DNA from: Actinomycetes bacterium
GTDB taxonomy: Bacteria > Actinomycetota > Actinomycetes > S36-B12 > GCA-2699445
Direction: 5' to 3'
Length of the DNA stretch: 10,467 nucleotides
NCBI GenBank assembly: GCA_022600255.1
Contig: JAHZKU010000302.1
Coordinates: 1 to 10,467, forward strand
The notes under the pieces were generated by a model. It saw only the letters and a program-made list of their open reading frames with translations. It was not told where the DNA came from and did no database searches. Shown here one piece after another: positions 1-6,738 of the stretch (its first letter is position 1; every line of letters begins with the position of its first letter). Both the position numbers and the translations under genes were made by a program.

Positions 1-50
1 TCGCCATACGAACCCAATCTGACTCCGACAACGAACCCATTTTCCCATGA
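1..50 (+). CDS. 3' end of an upstream gene (partial, unknown)
   Basis: A reading frame open from the window edge (first full codon at base 3) ends at a TGA at 48-50. It encodes a short polar tail ending SDSDNEPIFP. The stop overlaps the ATG of the next gene as ATGA, the same junction seen at 4585 and 7797 and, on the other strand, at 9649. This makes a real coding end more likely than chance. Only 15 full codons are visible, so the product cannot be identified. Confidence 0.45.
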   Translation, partial: AIRTQSDSDNEPIFP

Positions 51-358
51 TCACCAAATCTCCCAACGACCCAAAAACCCTCTTGCTCGAAGACGCGCAA
101 GTCGTCTCAAAACACACCGGCGATCCCGCCGCCGACATCATCAAGCGCGGCCGGCTCGGCAACGTAGTCATCGCTCGATTCATTGCGATCGAGATGCTGC
201 TCGACCGGCTGCCGCTGCTCCCGATTCCCGTGCTCGCGAAGTTGTTCGACCGCACCGTCGGTTGGGCACGTTTTGCCGTTGAGCAAAAGATCGTTGACGC
301 CCGTTTCCAGAAAATCAAACAATCCATCCGCCATGACATCGACCAATCTACCTACTAA
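47..358 (+). CDS. Small DnaA domain IV-like DNA-binding protein
   Basis: A 103-residue protein. From about residue 14 its pattern follows the C-terminal DNA-binding domain of the replication initiator DnaA: a helix, then a basic stretch (DIIKRGR), the line VVIARFIAIEMLLDRLPLLP matching the long helix that reads roughly R-x-x-A-M-Y-L in DnaA, then a helix-turn-helix (PIPVLAKLFDR) and a following helix. The DnaA signature D-H-T-T-V is not kept; TVGWARFA stands in its place, so box recognition would differ. It lacks the AAA+ ATPase part and resembles the small DnaA-tail proteins of some phages. The start is set by the ATGA overlap with the upstream frame; no Shine-Dalgarno is seen. It sits first before the nuclease and polymerase genes, which fits a replication or regulatory role. 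The assignment rests on eye-matched pattern only and a different HTH regulator is possible. Confidence 0.6.
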   Translation: MITKSPNDPKTLLLEDAQVVSKHTGDPAADIIKRGRLGNVVIARFIAIEMLLDRLPLLPIPVLAKLFDRTVGWARFAVEQKIVDARFQKIKQSIRHDIDQSTY

Positions 359-1535
359 CGACCGAGGCCATCACCCCGACTCCCCCTCCTCCTTGCAGTC
401 CACTGCCGCCTGCGCTCATTTCGAGAACCTCCAACGTGAGACCGCAGCTGCCGCCGCCGGCACCTTGCAGCATCACGCCGCCGAGACCCGCGACCTATCT
501 CAGCTCGACGAGCAAGAGCAGGTTGACGCCGTCAAACGGTGTCTCGCAATCGAAGATGACCTGATCGGCAGCCTCACGGCCGCTGGGTTCGACGTCGAGA
601 TCATCCGCGAGGAGTACCTCGCTGTGTGTGCCGATGAAAAGATTTCGGCCGAGGACGGCAAGCTGTGGGACGGCCTCACTGGAGGCTACCCCGACACGCT
701 CCTGCTGGCCCGACGGTCCGAAGGCACGCTGGCCGTAGTGCTCGATTGGAAATTCGGCCAGATGCTCGTTACGCCCACCGCCTCAAACTTGCAAGGCATG
801 GCCTACGCGCTGGCGGTGCTGCAAACGTACACCGACGTCGCCGAGGTGATGGTGCAGTTTTATCATCCGCACATCGAGCAGGACAAGCACCAGCCGGAAT
901 ACTCTCACACCTTCAGCCGCGACGACATGGGAGCGATGGAGCTCACCATCCGCCGAGTCGTTGCCCAGAAACGTGACGCCGCCCGCGACGGATGGGACAG
1001 CTCCATCGCTCCTGTGCCCTCCACCTCGCTCTGCGTGTGGTGCTCCAAGCTCGGCACCTGCCCCGCCGTGCAGAGTCTGGCGTTGACCACCCACCAGAAG
1101 CACGAGAAGCTCGAGCTGCCGGTGGAGGTGTCGCCACAGTACCTCACCGACCCCACATCGATGCGGAAAATTTATCAGGTCTCCAAAGTGCTGGAAACCT
1201 TCGCCAAGGCGGTACGCGACCGAATCATCGACGCCGTCATCACGGAGGACGTCAAAGTGCCCGGCATGACCCTCGTGTCCAAGGCCAATCGCAAGGTGAC
1301 CTCGGTCCGCAAGGTGGCCCAGATCGCGACGAATAGCGGACTCACTCAAGACGAATTCGAATCCTGTGTCACGGTGCCGATCACGGCAGTCGAGACGGCA
1401 ATCAAGGCGAAGCAACCTCGCGGCCACGGTAAAACCGCCGTCGAAGAGTTTCGTCAGATGCTGGAGCAGTCCGGCGCAATCGTGGAGGGCACGCCTTACA
1501 GTTATCTCACCGAGTCGAGAAAAAACAGAGATTGA
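333..1535 (+). CDS. DUF2800-like PD-(D/E)XK nuclease, Cas4/RecB type
   Basis: A 400-residue phage nuclease of the RecB/Cas4 superfamily, probably acting on DNA ends or single strands during replication or recombination. Visible parts: Cys27 in SPSSLQSTAAC; the GT-x-x-H motif at residues 43-51 (H47/H48, E51); the catalytic core D121 (GYPD) with D138 and K140 (LDWK); the Q-x-x-x-Y motif at Q154-Y158; and a cysteine group C234, C237, C243. Cys27 with the last three matches the four-cysteine iron-sulfur site of Cas4 and AddB. The part after about residue 285 (PGMTLVSKANRK onward) resembles the C-terminal part of DUF2800 proteins. The frame is open from 183, but the first 50 codons lie within the preceding gene in another frame. 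ATG 333 is the sensible start, giving a 26-base overlap and likely translational coupling. DUF2800 genes usually sit beside phage DNA polymerase A, as here. Confidence 0.85.
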   Translation: MTSTNLPTNDRGHHPDSPSSLQSTAACAHFENLQRETAAAAAGTLQHHAAETRDLSQLDEQEQVDAVKRCLAIEDDLIGSLTAAGFDVEIIREEYLAVCADEKISAEDGKLWDGLTGGYPDTLLLARRSEGTLAVVLDWKFGQMLVTPTASNLQGMAYALAVLQTYTDVAEVMVQFYHPHIEQDKHQPEYSHTFSRDDMGAMELTIRRVVAQKRDAARDGWDSSIAPVPSTSLCVWCSKLGTCPAVQSLALTTHQKHEKLELPVEVSPQYLTDPTSMRKIYQVSKVLETFAKAVRDRIIDAVITEDVKVPGMTLVSKANRKVTSVRKVAQIATNSGLTQDEFESCVTVPITAVETAIKAKQPRGHGKTAVEEFRQMLEQSGAIVEGTPYSYLTESRKNRD

Positions 1536-1571
1536 CGATTTAGACTTTTAATGCATACATCTCGCTTTCCT

Positions 1572-1592
1572 CCCCGGGCTTTCCGCTCGGGG
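1572..1592 (+). promoter_or_regulatory. GC-rich hairpin in leader 1
   Basis: CCCCGGGC (1572-1579) pairs with GCTCGGGG (1585-1592): 8 base pairs including one G-U, with the loop TTTCC. A T-G pair at 1571/1593 could extend it. It lies 36 bases after the nuclease stop and 30 bases before ATG 1623. No T-run follows (TATTAAC comes next), so it does not look like a standard intrinsic terminator. An mRNA processing, stability or translation-control structure is more likely. Confidence 0.55.
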
Positions 1593-1601
1593 GTATTAAC
1601 A

Positions 1602-1616
1602 AAAACAACCAAAACA
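1602..1616 (+). repeat. A-rich leader word AAAACAACCAAAACA, copy 1
   Basis: A 15-base word ending 6 bases before ATG 1623. An exact second copy ends 5 bases before ATG 2576. There is no Shine-Dalgarno before either ATG, so the A-rich word may be the ribosome-loading signal, as A-rich leaders are in hosts that do not rely on Shine-Dalgarno pairing. That role is inference; the repeat and its spacing are seen directly. Confidence 0.7.
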
Positions 1617-1622
1617 GTCAAA

Positions 1623-2471
1623 ATGACCAAAGTATCGTTCGCTAAAATCGGAGCCGCTTCCACTGCTCCCGAGGCCCCTGCCTCCACTACCGTTGAGGCT
1701 CCCGCCTCTGTCTCCCAACCCGCTGCCCCGCAGCCCGTTGTTGCTCCCGTTGAAAATTTGCCCGTCGCTGCTGCCTCCTCGGCACCGGCGGTGGTTGGAT
1801 CAAACGATGTCTTAGACAACGACGGCATCGATGCCGGGGATGTTAAGCTGCCGCGCCTCAAGCTGCTGCAAGGCACCTCCGACAAGGAGCTGCTTGCGAA
1901 ATTTGGGTTCGGCTCGCTGCTCCTCAAGGACGATGTCGTCCTCGCTAAGGCCGCTCAAGACAACAGCCCAGCCTTAACGGGCCGCATGGTCTTCGTGCGC
2001 CTCATCTCCAAAACTTACACCGAGCGCGTGGCCCGCTACGGCGACCCGTCCATGTTTGCCCGCTCTCTTCAAGAGGTGGACGAGCTTGGCGGCACCACCG
2101 ACTGGCGGCTGTCGAAGGAGAACCGGAATTCCGGCTCCAACAAGTCGTGGTTCCAAGTCAACGCGAACTGCCTCGTATTGGTTGAGAAGCCCGCGCCGGC
2201 CGGCGACGATCACTTCCCGTTCGAAGCGGCCGGCCGGTTGTACTGCCCCAGCCTCTACAGCGTGAAGTCGTTCGCTTACGACCGCTTCTTCACTGTTGTG
2301 GCGACGGCCAAGGTTACGGGCGAGCTCCGTAAAGACGGCAACACGTCGCGGTTTATCGAATACACGCCTCGGATCGAGGCCGGTAAGGGCAACGCCGAGT
2401 TCGCCGTGCCGAGCGTTAAGTTCGGCGATGTCACGTCGCCCGAGCTGCGAGCCCTCGCTGCGCAGTTCTAA
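1623..2471 (+). CDS. Putative ssDNA-binding-type replication protein
   Basis: A 282-residue protein not recognised by direct motif. Residues 11 to about 60 are low-complexity Ala/Pro/Val/Ser (EAPAS occurs twice, at 17 and 25), a likely flexible linker. An acidic stretch (DVLDNDGIDAGD, 62-73) leads into VKLPRLKLLQGTS (74-86), a type of opening I associate with uncharacterised phage proteins. The rest is a mixed, probably beta-rich domain with many aromatic residues (Y132, F145, W161, W176, F177, Y207, Y212, F217, Y219, F222, F223). It lies between the DUF2800 nuclease and the polymerase. In related phage cassettes that place is held by a ssDNA-binding protein (DUF2815), but I see no DUF2815 motif. 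The frame is open from ATG 1551, but that stretch contains the hairpin and A-rich word, so ATG 1623 is preferred. The CDS is sure; the function is inferred from position. Confidence 0.75.
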   Translation: MTKVSFAKIGAASTAPEAPASTTVEAPASVSQPAAPQPVVAPVENLPVAAASSAPAVVGSNDVLDNDGIDAGDVKLPRLKLLQGTSDKELLAKFGFGSLLLKDDVVLAKAAQDNSPALTGRMVFVRLISKTYTERVARYGDPSMFARSLQEVDELGGTTDWRLSKENRNSGSNKSWFQVNANCLVLVEKPAPAGDDHFPFEAAGRLYCPSLYSVKSFAYDRFFTVVATAKVTGELRKDGNTSRFIEYTPRIEAGKGNAEFAVPSVKFGDVTSPELRALAAQF

Positions 2472-2505
2472 CATTCCGCTGGGAGGGTAATCCTTCCGCG
2501 TTCAC

Positions 2506-2542
2506 GGCGGGGGTGGGTAACGTGATCATCCCCACCTCCGCC
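2506..2542 (+). promoter_or_regulatory. Strong 12-bp hairpin in leader 2
   Basis: GGCGGGGGTGGG (2506-2517) pairs with CCCACCTCCGCC (2531-2542): 12 consecutive pairs, eleven Watson-Crick and one G-U (2511/2537), with a 13-base loop holding the palindrome TGATCA. A short T-run (TTTT, 2547-2550) follows after CAAC, so partial termination is possible, but the run is displaced and short. The hairpin sits between the putative ssDNA-binding gene and the polymerase and could set their relative expression or protect the mRNA. A smaller imperfect stem, GGGAGG/CCTTCC, lies just upstream at 2481-2496. Confidence 0.65.
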
Positions 2543-2555
2543 CAACTTTTCAATC

Positions 2556-2570
2556 AAAACAACCAAAACA
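2556..2570 (+). repeat. A-rich leader word AAAACAACCAAAACA, copy 2
   Basis: Exact copy of the word at 1602-1616, ending 5 bases before the polymerase ATG at 2576. It supports that ATG over the GTG at 2513, which lies inside the left arm of the hairpin. Confidence 0.7.
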
Positions 2571-2575
2571 ATTTT

Positions 2576-4588
2576 ATGCGCATAATCGCCTTTGATACCG
2601 AAACTTTTTACTCCAAGGACGTCACCGTCCAGACCGTCGGCCCTTGGAAATACGCACGCGATCCACGCGCCGGCTGCTACATGTTGTCGGTGTCGGACGG
2701 CGAAGAAACGTGGGCCGGAGAGCCCAAAGATTTCAATTTTGACGTCCTGAACGGAGCCGTCATTCTGAGCCACAACGCCGCTTTCGATCAGGAAATTTAT
2801 TTTGCCAACGTCGAGGCCGGTCTGTGGCCGAAGATCAACTACGCCGACTGGATCTGCACAGCGAACATGACGTCTTACCTCTGCAACCGTCGCAGTCTCT
2901 CTGACGCAGCTGAATTTTTACTCGGCGTCAAAGTCTCAAAAACGATGCGCAACTACATGAAAGGCAAAACGTGGCCCGACGCCATCGCCGACGGCAAGGA
3001 CAAGGAACTACTCAAATATGCCGAGGACGACGCCCTCCTCTGTTATCGTCTTTTCGCCGAGCACGGCCACAAGTGGCCCGAGTTTGAGCGTCGTCTTTCC
3101 AAGATGACCATCGAGCAGGGACGCCGTGGCGTTCACATCCACGCGGCTCGGCTAGACGACGCCATCATCACCATGCAGCGTGTCCGTGAGGCTGCGATGG
3201 ATACGCTGCCGTGGGTAGCTCAACGGAAACCTCCGGCCAGCCCGCTTGCAATGGCTGAGGCGTGCCGCGCCGCCGGCATCCCGCCGAGGCCGGTGAAGGC
3301 TCACGACGCCGACGGTGCAGTGGAGTGGGAAGACACCTACGCACCTCGCCTGCCGTGGGTGAAGGGGATCAAAGATTTGCGCCGCGCCAAGAAAGCTCTG
3401 GCCTCGCTGGAGACCATGCAGCTTCGTCTGCGCGACGACGGCACAATGCCATTTTCGCTTAAATATTTCGGCGCGCACACGGGCCGCTGGTCTGGCGACG
3501 GCGGTCTCAATTTCCAAAATTTTGCCCGCCTTCCACTGTTCGTGGACGAACGCGGGCAGATCATCGACGACCCAGAACGCATCTCCGAGCTGGCCGAGCT
3601 GCACGAACAAGACCCCGACAATCTGCCGGTCAAAGCCGTGGACATGCGCGGGCTCATCGTCGCGCCTCCCGATACGGTGCTCGCCGCCGCCGACCTCTCA
3701 CAGATCGAGCCCCGGGTGCTCAACACGCTTTGCGGCAACACCAAGCTGCTCGACCGTATCCGCGAAGGTTTCCCCATCTACGAGGCCCACGCCCGCGATT
3801 CGATGGGCTGGAATGGTGGCCCGCTGAAGAAGGAGGACAAGAAACTTTATTCGCTCGCCAAGGCCCGCGTGCTCGGTTTGGGCTACGGTTGCGGCTGGCG
3901 GAAATTCATAGCGGTCGCTCAGATCATGGGCGGCATCGACATCACGGTGGGCGACCACAACGTTGCGCTCAAGGCGTCAATCGACGGAATCGTCTACAAC
4001 GCCACCGCCGAGCACGAGCCATGCGAGCCATTTATCCATGTTACGAATTTTCGCGGAGAACGAGTTAAGGAGGACGTCTACGGCGCGGCCTCTCGGGAGA
4101 TCGTGAAAGATTTTCGCGCCTCAAATCCTTTGGTTACCTCCTTCTGGCGTCAGATGGACGATGCGCTGGCCGATGCCGCCAACAAAGGCGACGACCTCGT
4201 GGTTGAGTTGCCGTCGAGGCGCAGCTTGGTCTACCGAAAGGTGCGCCGCGACATCCGCACCTTTGATGACCCCGAGAACCCGGGAAAGAAACAATCCCGC
4301 CAAGTTTTCACCGCCGAGGCCGACGGCCGACGCCGCACCTATTACGGAGGGCTCATCGTCGAGAACATCGTTCAGGCCGTGGCCCGTGACGTTTTCGCCT
4401 ACAACATGCTGTTAATCGAGGACGCCGGGTACACCGTGCTCTGGTCAGTCCACGATGAGGCCGTCTGCTCGGTCAACAACGATCGGGAGGCCGAGGACGT
4501 GCGCCGCATAATGTCCACCACACCCGAGTGGCTTTCCGCTTGCCCTGTTGACGCTGAAGTCTCAATTTCCGACCGCTACAAAAAATGA
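2576..4588 (+). CDS. polA: Family A DNA polymerase with 3'-5' exonuclease
   Basis: A 670-residue replicative polymerase of the Pol I family without the 5'-3' exonuclease domain. Proofreading domain: Exo I D7-x-E9 (FDTET), Exo II H66-N67 and D71 (SHNAAFD), Exo III Y148-x3-D152 (YAEDD). Polymerase domain: HTGRWSGDGGLNFQN (301-315) matching the TGRLSS...LQN motif; motif A D373-LSQIE-x-R380; motif B K429...L433...Y437-G438; motif C H626-D627-E628 (SVHDEAV). All catalytic acids are present, so the enzyme should be active. The residue aligned to E. coli F762 is Leu433, and the place of R754 is Tyr425, judged by gap-free alignment on the K and YG. An insert-like stretch at about 455-505 separates motif B from the following helices. 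The start at ATG 2576 is supported by the A-rich word and by MRIIAFDTET giving Exo I at the usual N-terminal position. The 3' end overlaps the primase-helicase as ATGA. Confidence 0.97.
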   Translation: MRIIAFDTETFYSKDVTVQTVGPWKYARDPRAGCYMLSVSDGEETWAGEPKDFNFDVLNGAVILSHNAAFDQEIYFANVEAGLWPKINYADWICTANMTSYLCNRRSLSDAAEFLLGVKVSKTMRNYMKGKTWPDAIADGKDKELLKYAEDDALLCYRLFAEHGHKWPEFERRLSKMTIEQGRRGVHIHAARLDDAIITMQRVREAAMDTLPWVAQRKPPASPLAMAEACRAAGIPPRPVKAHDADGAVEWEDTYAPRLPWVKGIKDLRRAKKALASLETMQLRLRDDGTMPFSLKYFGAHTGRWSGDGGLNFQNFARLPLFVDERGQIIDDPERISELAELHEQDPDNLPVKAVDMRGLIVAPPDTVLAAADLSQIEPRVLNTLCGNTKLLDRIREGFPIYEAHARDSMGWNGGPLKKEDKKLYSLAKARVLGLGYGCGWRKFIAVAQIMGGIDITVGDHNVALKASIDGIVYNATAEHEPCEPFIHVTNFRGERVKEDVYGAASREIVKDFRASNPLVTSFWRQMDDALADAANKGDDLVVELPSRRSLVYRKVRRDIRTFDDPENPGKKQSRQVFTAEADGRRRTYYGGLIVENIVQAVARDVFAYNMLLIEDAGYTVLWSVHDEAVCSVNNDREAEDVRRIMSTTPEWLSACPVDAEVSISDRYKK

Positions 4589-6738
4589 ACTCCCCTATTC
4601 TTCTTCCATCGATCCCGAACCTTGTTTCGACCAGTGCAGATTTCGCGTGCCCGTGGCTGTTCCCCGGCGATGCCATCCCCGCCGAGGTGCGCGGACCCAA
4701 AGCCAAAGTCAAGCGCACCGCTTGGCAGACCACCCCCGACACATCGCACAACTTTTTCTCCGGCTGGGAGGGGCTTACGCCATCCTCCCGCGTGTCTGAC
4801 AAGCAAGATGGCAACCCGCCTTACAAGCTGCACGCCATTGTGGCCGACTACGACGCGCCCCTGTCTGAGGAAGAGATCGTCAACGGCATCACCCGAATGG
4901 GCGAATTTGTGCCGACTTATTTCAGTCGAAGTCTTTCCGGTAACGTGCACGTTGTCTGGCTCCTCGAGCAGCCCATCTTAGTGCCGAGTTTTGCCTTCGC
5001 CGCCGAGCTGATGAGATTCATCGCGAAGCGGATGGGCGTTGACCGCTTCGGCGTAAAGCTGGACGGTCCCGCGTTCGCAAACCCCGGCCAATACTACTGC
5101 AACGGATGCGATTGGAGCGCGATCCAAGGCGAGCCGAAGATTTCCAAGTCGATGGTGCAGGGTTGGGTGATGGAAGTGGCCGAGTCGTTCTCATTTCGAG
5201 ACAGCAGCTCCGGCGTGCAAATCCCGCTCGACGTAGTGTGGGAGGAATTACAAAAGAAATTCCCGCAAGCCCAATGGCCCGCCGACTTTGTTGAGGGCAG
5301 CACCGGACCATCTTTCTGGATCGAAGGCAGCTCGAGTCTTAAGTCCGCCATCGTCAAGCTTGAGGGCATGTACACCTTCGCCGCCCACGCCACCAAAGCG
5401 TGGTGGAGCTGGCGCGATTTGCTCGGAGCCCAGTTTGTTGAAGGCTACGAAAGCAAGTCGCTCGGCGCAGCGGTGGAGAATGTTTTCTTCGACGGCAAAA
5501 ACTACTGGCGACTCGACGGCCAGAACAACTGGGGAGCCTACACCAAGGAAGACACCGCCGCCCACCTCGTCATCGGCCGCAACGTGCCGAAGACAGCCCC
5601 CAAGGGCCAACCATCGGTGGTTGACCGGTGCCTCGAGCACATCCGCCACTGGTCGAAGATCAACGGTGCGTGCCCGTTCGTGTTCAAGCCATCAGGCATG
5701 GTCCGAGTCGGCCAAACCTCAATGCTGAACACCTTCACCAAGCGCGTGCTGCCGCCCTCTGATGAAGTGGTCGAGTGGGGCGACAGCGGCCAGATGCCGT
5801 TCATCTCGTCGCTCGTTGATGGGCTGCTCGATTCCGACGAACAGCGTCAGTTTCTCCTGAGCTGGCTGCATTACTACTACGCCTCGGCCTACGCGTGCAA
5901 TCTGCAATCTGGGCAGAATATTTTTATTGTCGGCGGTGCCGGTGTCGGTAAAACGTTGTTCTCTACCAAAGTAGTTAGCCCGCTCATTGCAGGCCACGCC
6001 ACTGCCGAGGACTATCTCATGGGACAGACCGCATTTAACTCGCAGCTGTTCGACTCAGCCCTCTGGACGATCGACGATAACTCCGCCGCCGTTGACGCAT
6101 CCTCGCACCGCAAGTTCTCCACGATTATTAAGCGTATGGCAGCGAACACTACGTTCGAGTATCACGCAAAGTTTCAGGTGCCGTGTCAGGTGGTGTGGCA
6201 GGGTCGCGTCATCGTGACCATGAACGCAGACGAGGAGTCGATCCGCATGCTGCCCGATCTGGACATTTCGATTCTCGACAAGATTTGCATCTTCAAGGCC
6301 GCAGACAAGCCGAGGAAGTTTCCGAAGAGCACCGAAATTGAGAAGATTCTTCAGCGGGAGCTGCCCCACTTCGCCCGGTATCTGCTCGACTACGAGGTAC
6401 CTGACGTTTGCATTGGTACGTCTCGATATGGTATAGTGAGCTACCACGAGAAATCACTCATGCGCACTGCTCACTACTCCTCCCGCTCCTACGCCTTCGC
6501 TGAAATGATCGACGACTGGAGGACGGAGTATTTCGAGGATCACACGGAAGATTGGGAGGGCACCTCGTACCAACTGCTTCATCAGATGAGCAAAGACCCG
6601 GCTCGGGCCTCGACGATGCGCGGTATCACGGCCCCTCAAATTGCCCAGCAGCTGGCGAATCTGAAGAACCGTAGCTATCCGCTGGAGTGCGACGAGACTG
6701 CGGAAGGACGTATATGGACTATTCGACGTCAAAAATAA
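4585..6738 (+). CDS. Fused AEP-type primase and SF3/D5-like helicase
   Basis: A 717-residue protein that should both prime and unwind DNA at the phage fork. N-terminal part (about 80-175): D88-x-D90 in VADYDAP, then S118-G119-x-x-H122 (SGNVHVVWLLEQP), then D160 in KLDGP followed by NPGQYY. These match the three motifs of archaeo-eukaryotic primases (DxD, sxH, hD). C-terminal ATPase: Walker A G450-GAGVGK456-T (NIFIVGGAGVGKT), Walker B with D497-D498 (ALWTIDDNS), and a sensor-type N547 (RVIVTMNADE), the order of DUF5906/D5-like phage SF3 helicases. The end (GITAPQIAQQLANLKNRSYPL) looks like a small winged helix. It starts within the polymerase stop (ATGA), so the two are probably translated together. 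It overlaps the sigma gene by 25 bases. The helicase part is sure; the primase call rests on spaced motifs seen by eye but fits well. Confidence 0.9.
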   Translation: MNSPILLPSIPNLVSTSADFACPWLFPGDAIPAEVRGPKAKVKRTAWQTTPDTSHNFFSGWEGLTPSSRVSDKQDGNPPYKLHAIVADYDAPLSEEEIVNGITRMGEFVPTYFSRSLSGNVHVVWLLEQPILVPSFAFAAELMRFIAKRMGVDRFGVKLDGPAFANPGQYYCNGCDWSAIQGEPKISKSMVQGWVMEVAESFSFRDSSSGVQIPLDVVWEELQKKFPQAQWPADFVEGSTGPSFWIEGSSSLKSAIVKLEGMYTFAAHATKAWWSWRDLLGAQFVEGYESKSLGAAVENVFFDGKNYWRLDGQNNWGAYTKEDTAAHLVIGRNVPKTAPKGQPSVVDRCLEHIRHWSKINGACPFVFKPSGMVRVGQTSMLNTFTKRVLPPSDEVVEWGDSGQMPFISSLVDGLLDSDEQRQFLLSWLHYYYASAYACNLQSGQNIFIVGGAGVGKTLFSTKVVSPLIAGHATAEDYLMGQTAFNSQLFDSALWTIDDNSAAVDASSHRKFSTIIKRMAANTTFEYHAKFQVPCQVVWQGRVIVTMNADEESIRMLPDLDISILDKICIFKAADKPRKFPKSTEIEKILQRELPHFARYLLDYEVPDVCIGTSRYGIVSYHEKSLMRTAHYSSRSYAFAEMIDDWRTEYFEDHTEDWEGTSYQLLHQMSKDPARASTMRGITAPQIAQQLANLKNRSYPLECDETAEGRIWTIRRQK

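Noticed and set aside
1356..1364. TTCGAATCC, resembling a tRNA T-arm
   Set aside because: It lies inside the nuclease coding sequence, and no acceptor, D or anticodon arms can be drawn around it.
783..1427. A 214-codon open frame on the - strand
   Set aside because: It lies fully inside the nuclease gene, whose motifs are certain. Long opposite frames are expected in GC-rich coding sequence, and this one shows no domain or start signal.
333..1535. A CRISPR-Cas adaptation gene (true cas4)
   Set aside because: No repeat-spacer array or other cas gene is present, and the C-terminal part and neighbours match phage DUF2800 proteins instead.
1532..1561. Possible promoter: TTGACG (1532-1537) with a weak -10 near 1554-1561
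   Set aside because: The -35 is good but the best -10 options match only about half of TATAAT, and TTTAAT (1547-1552) is too close. Not enough to call.
1551..1622. ATG 1551 as the start of the putative ssDNA-binding gene
   Set aside because: The added 24 codons would cover the hairpin and A-rich word that recur before the polymerase. The residues encoded look like translated leader.
2506..2550. Hairpin 2 as a plain intrinsic terminator
   Set aside because: The T-run is only four bases and is separated from the stem by CAAC, and the polymerase lies directly downstream with no clear promoter in between.
2513..2575. GTG 2513 as the polymerase start
   Set aside because: It lies inside the left arm of the 12-bp hairpin and adds 21 residues before a normal Exo I start; ATG 2576 fits better.
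4031..4039. TTATCCATG, close to a DnaA box
   Set aside because: A single near-match inside the polymerase gene, with no cluster or AT-rich stretch; expected by chance.
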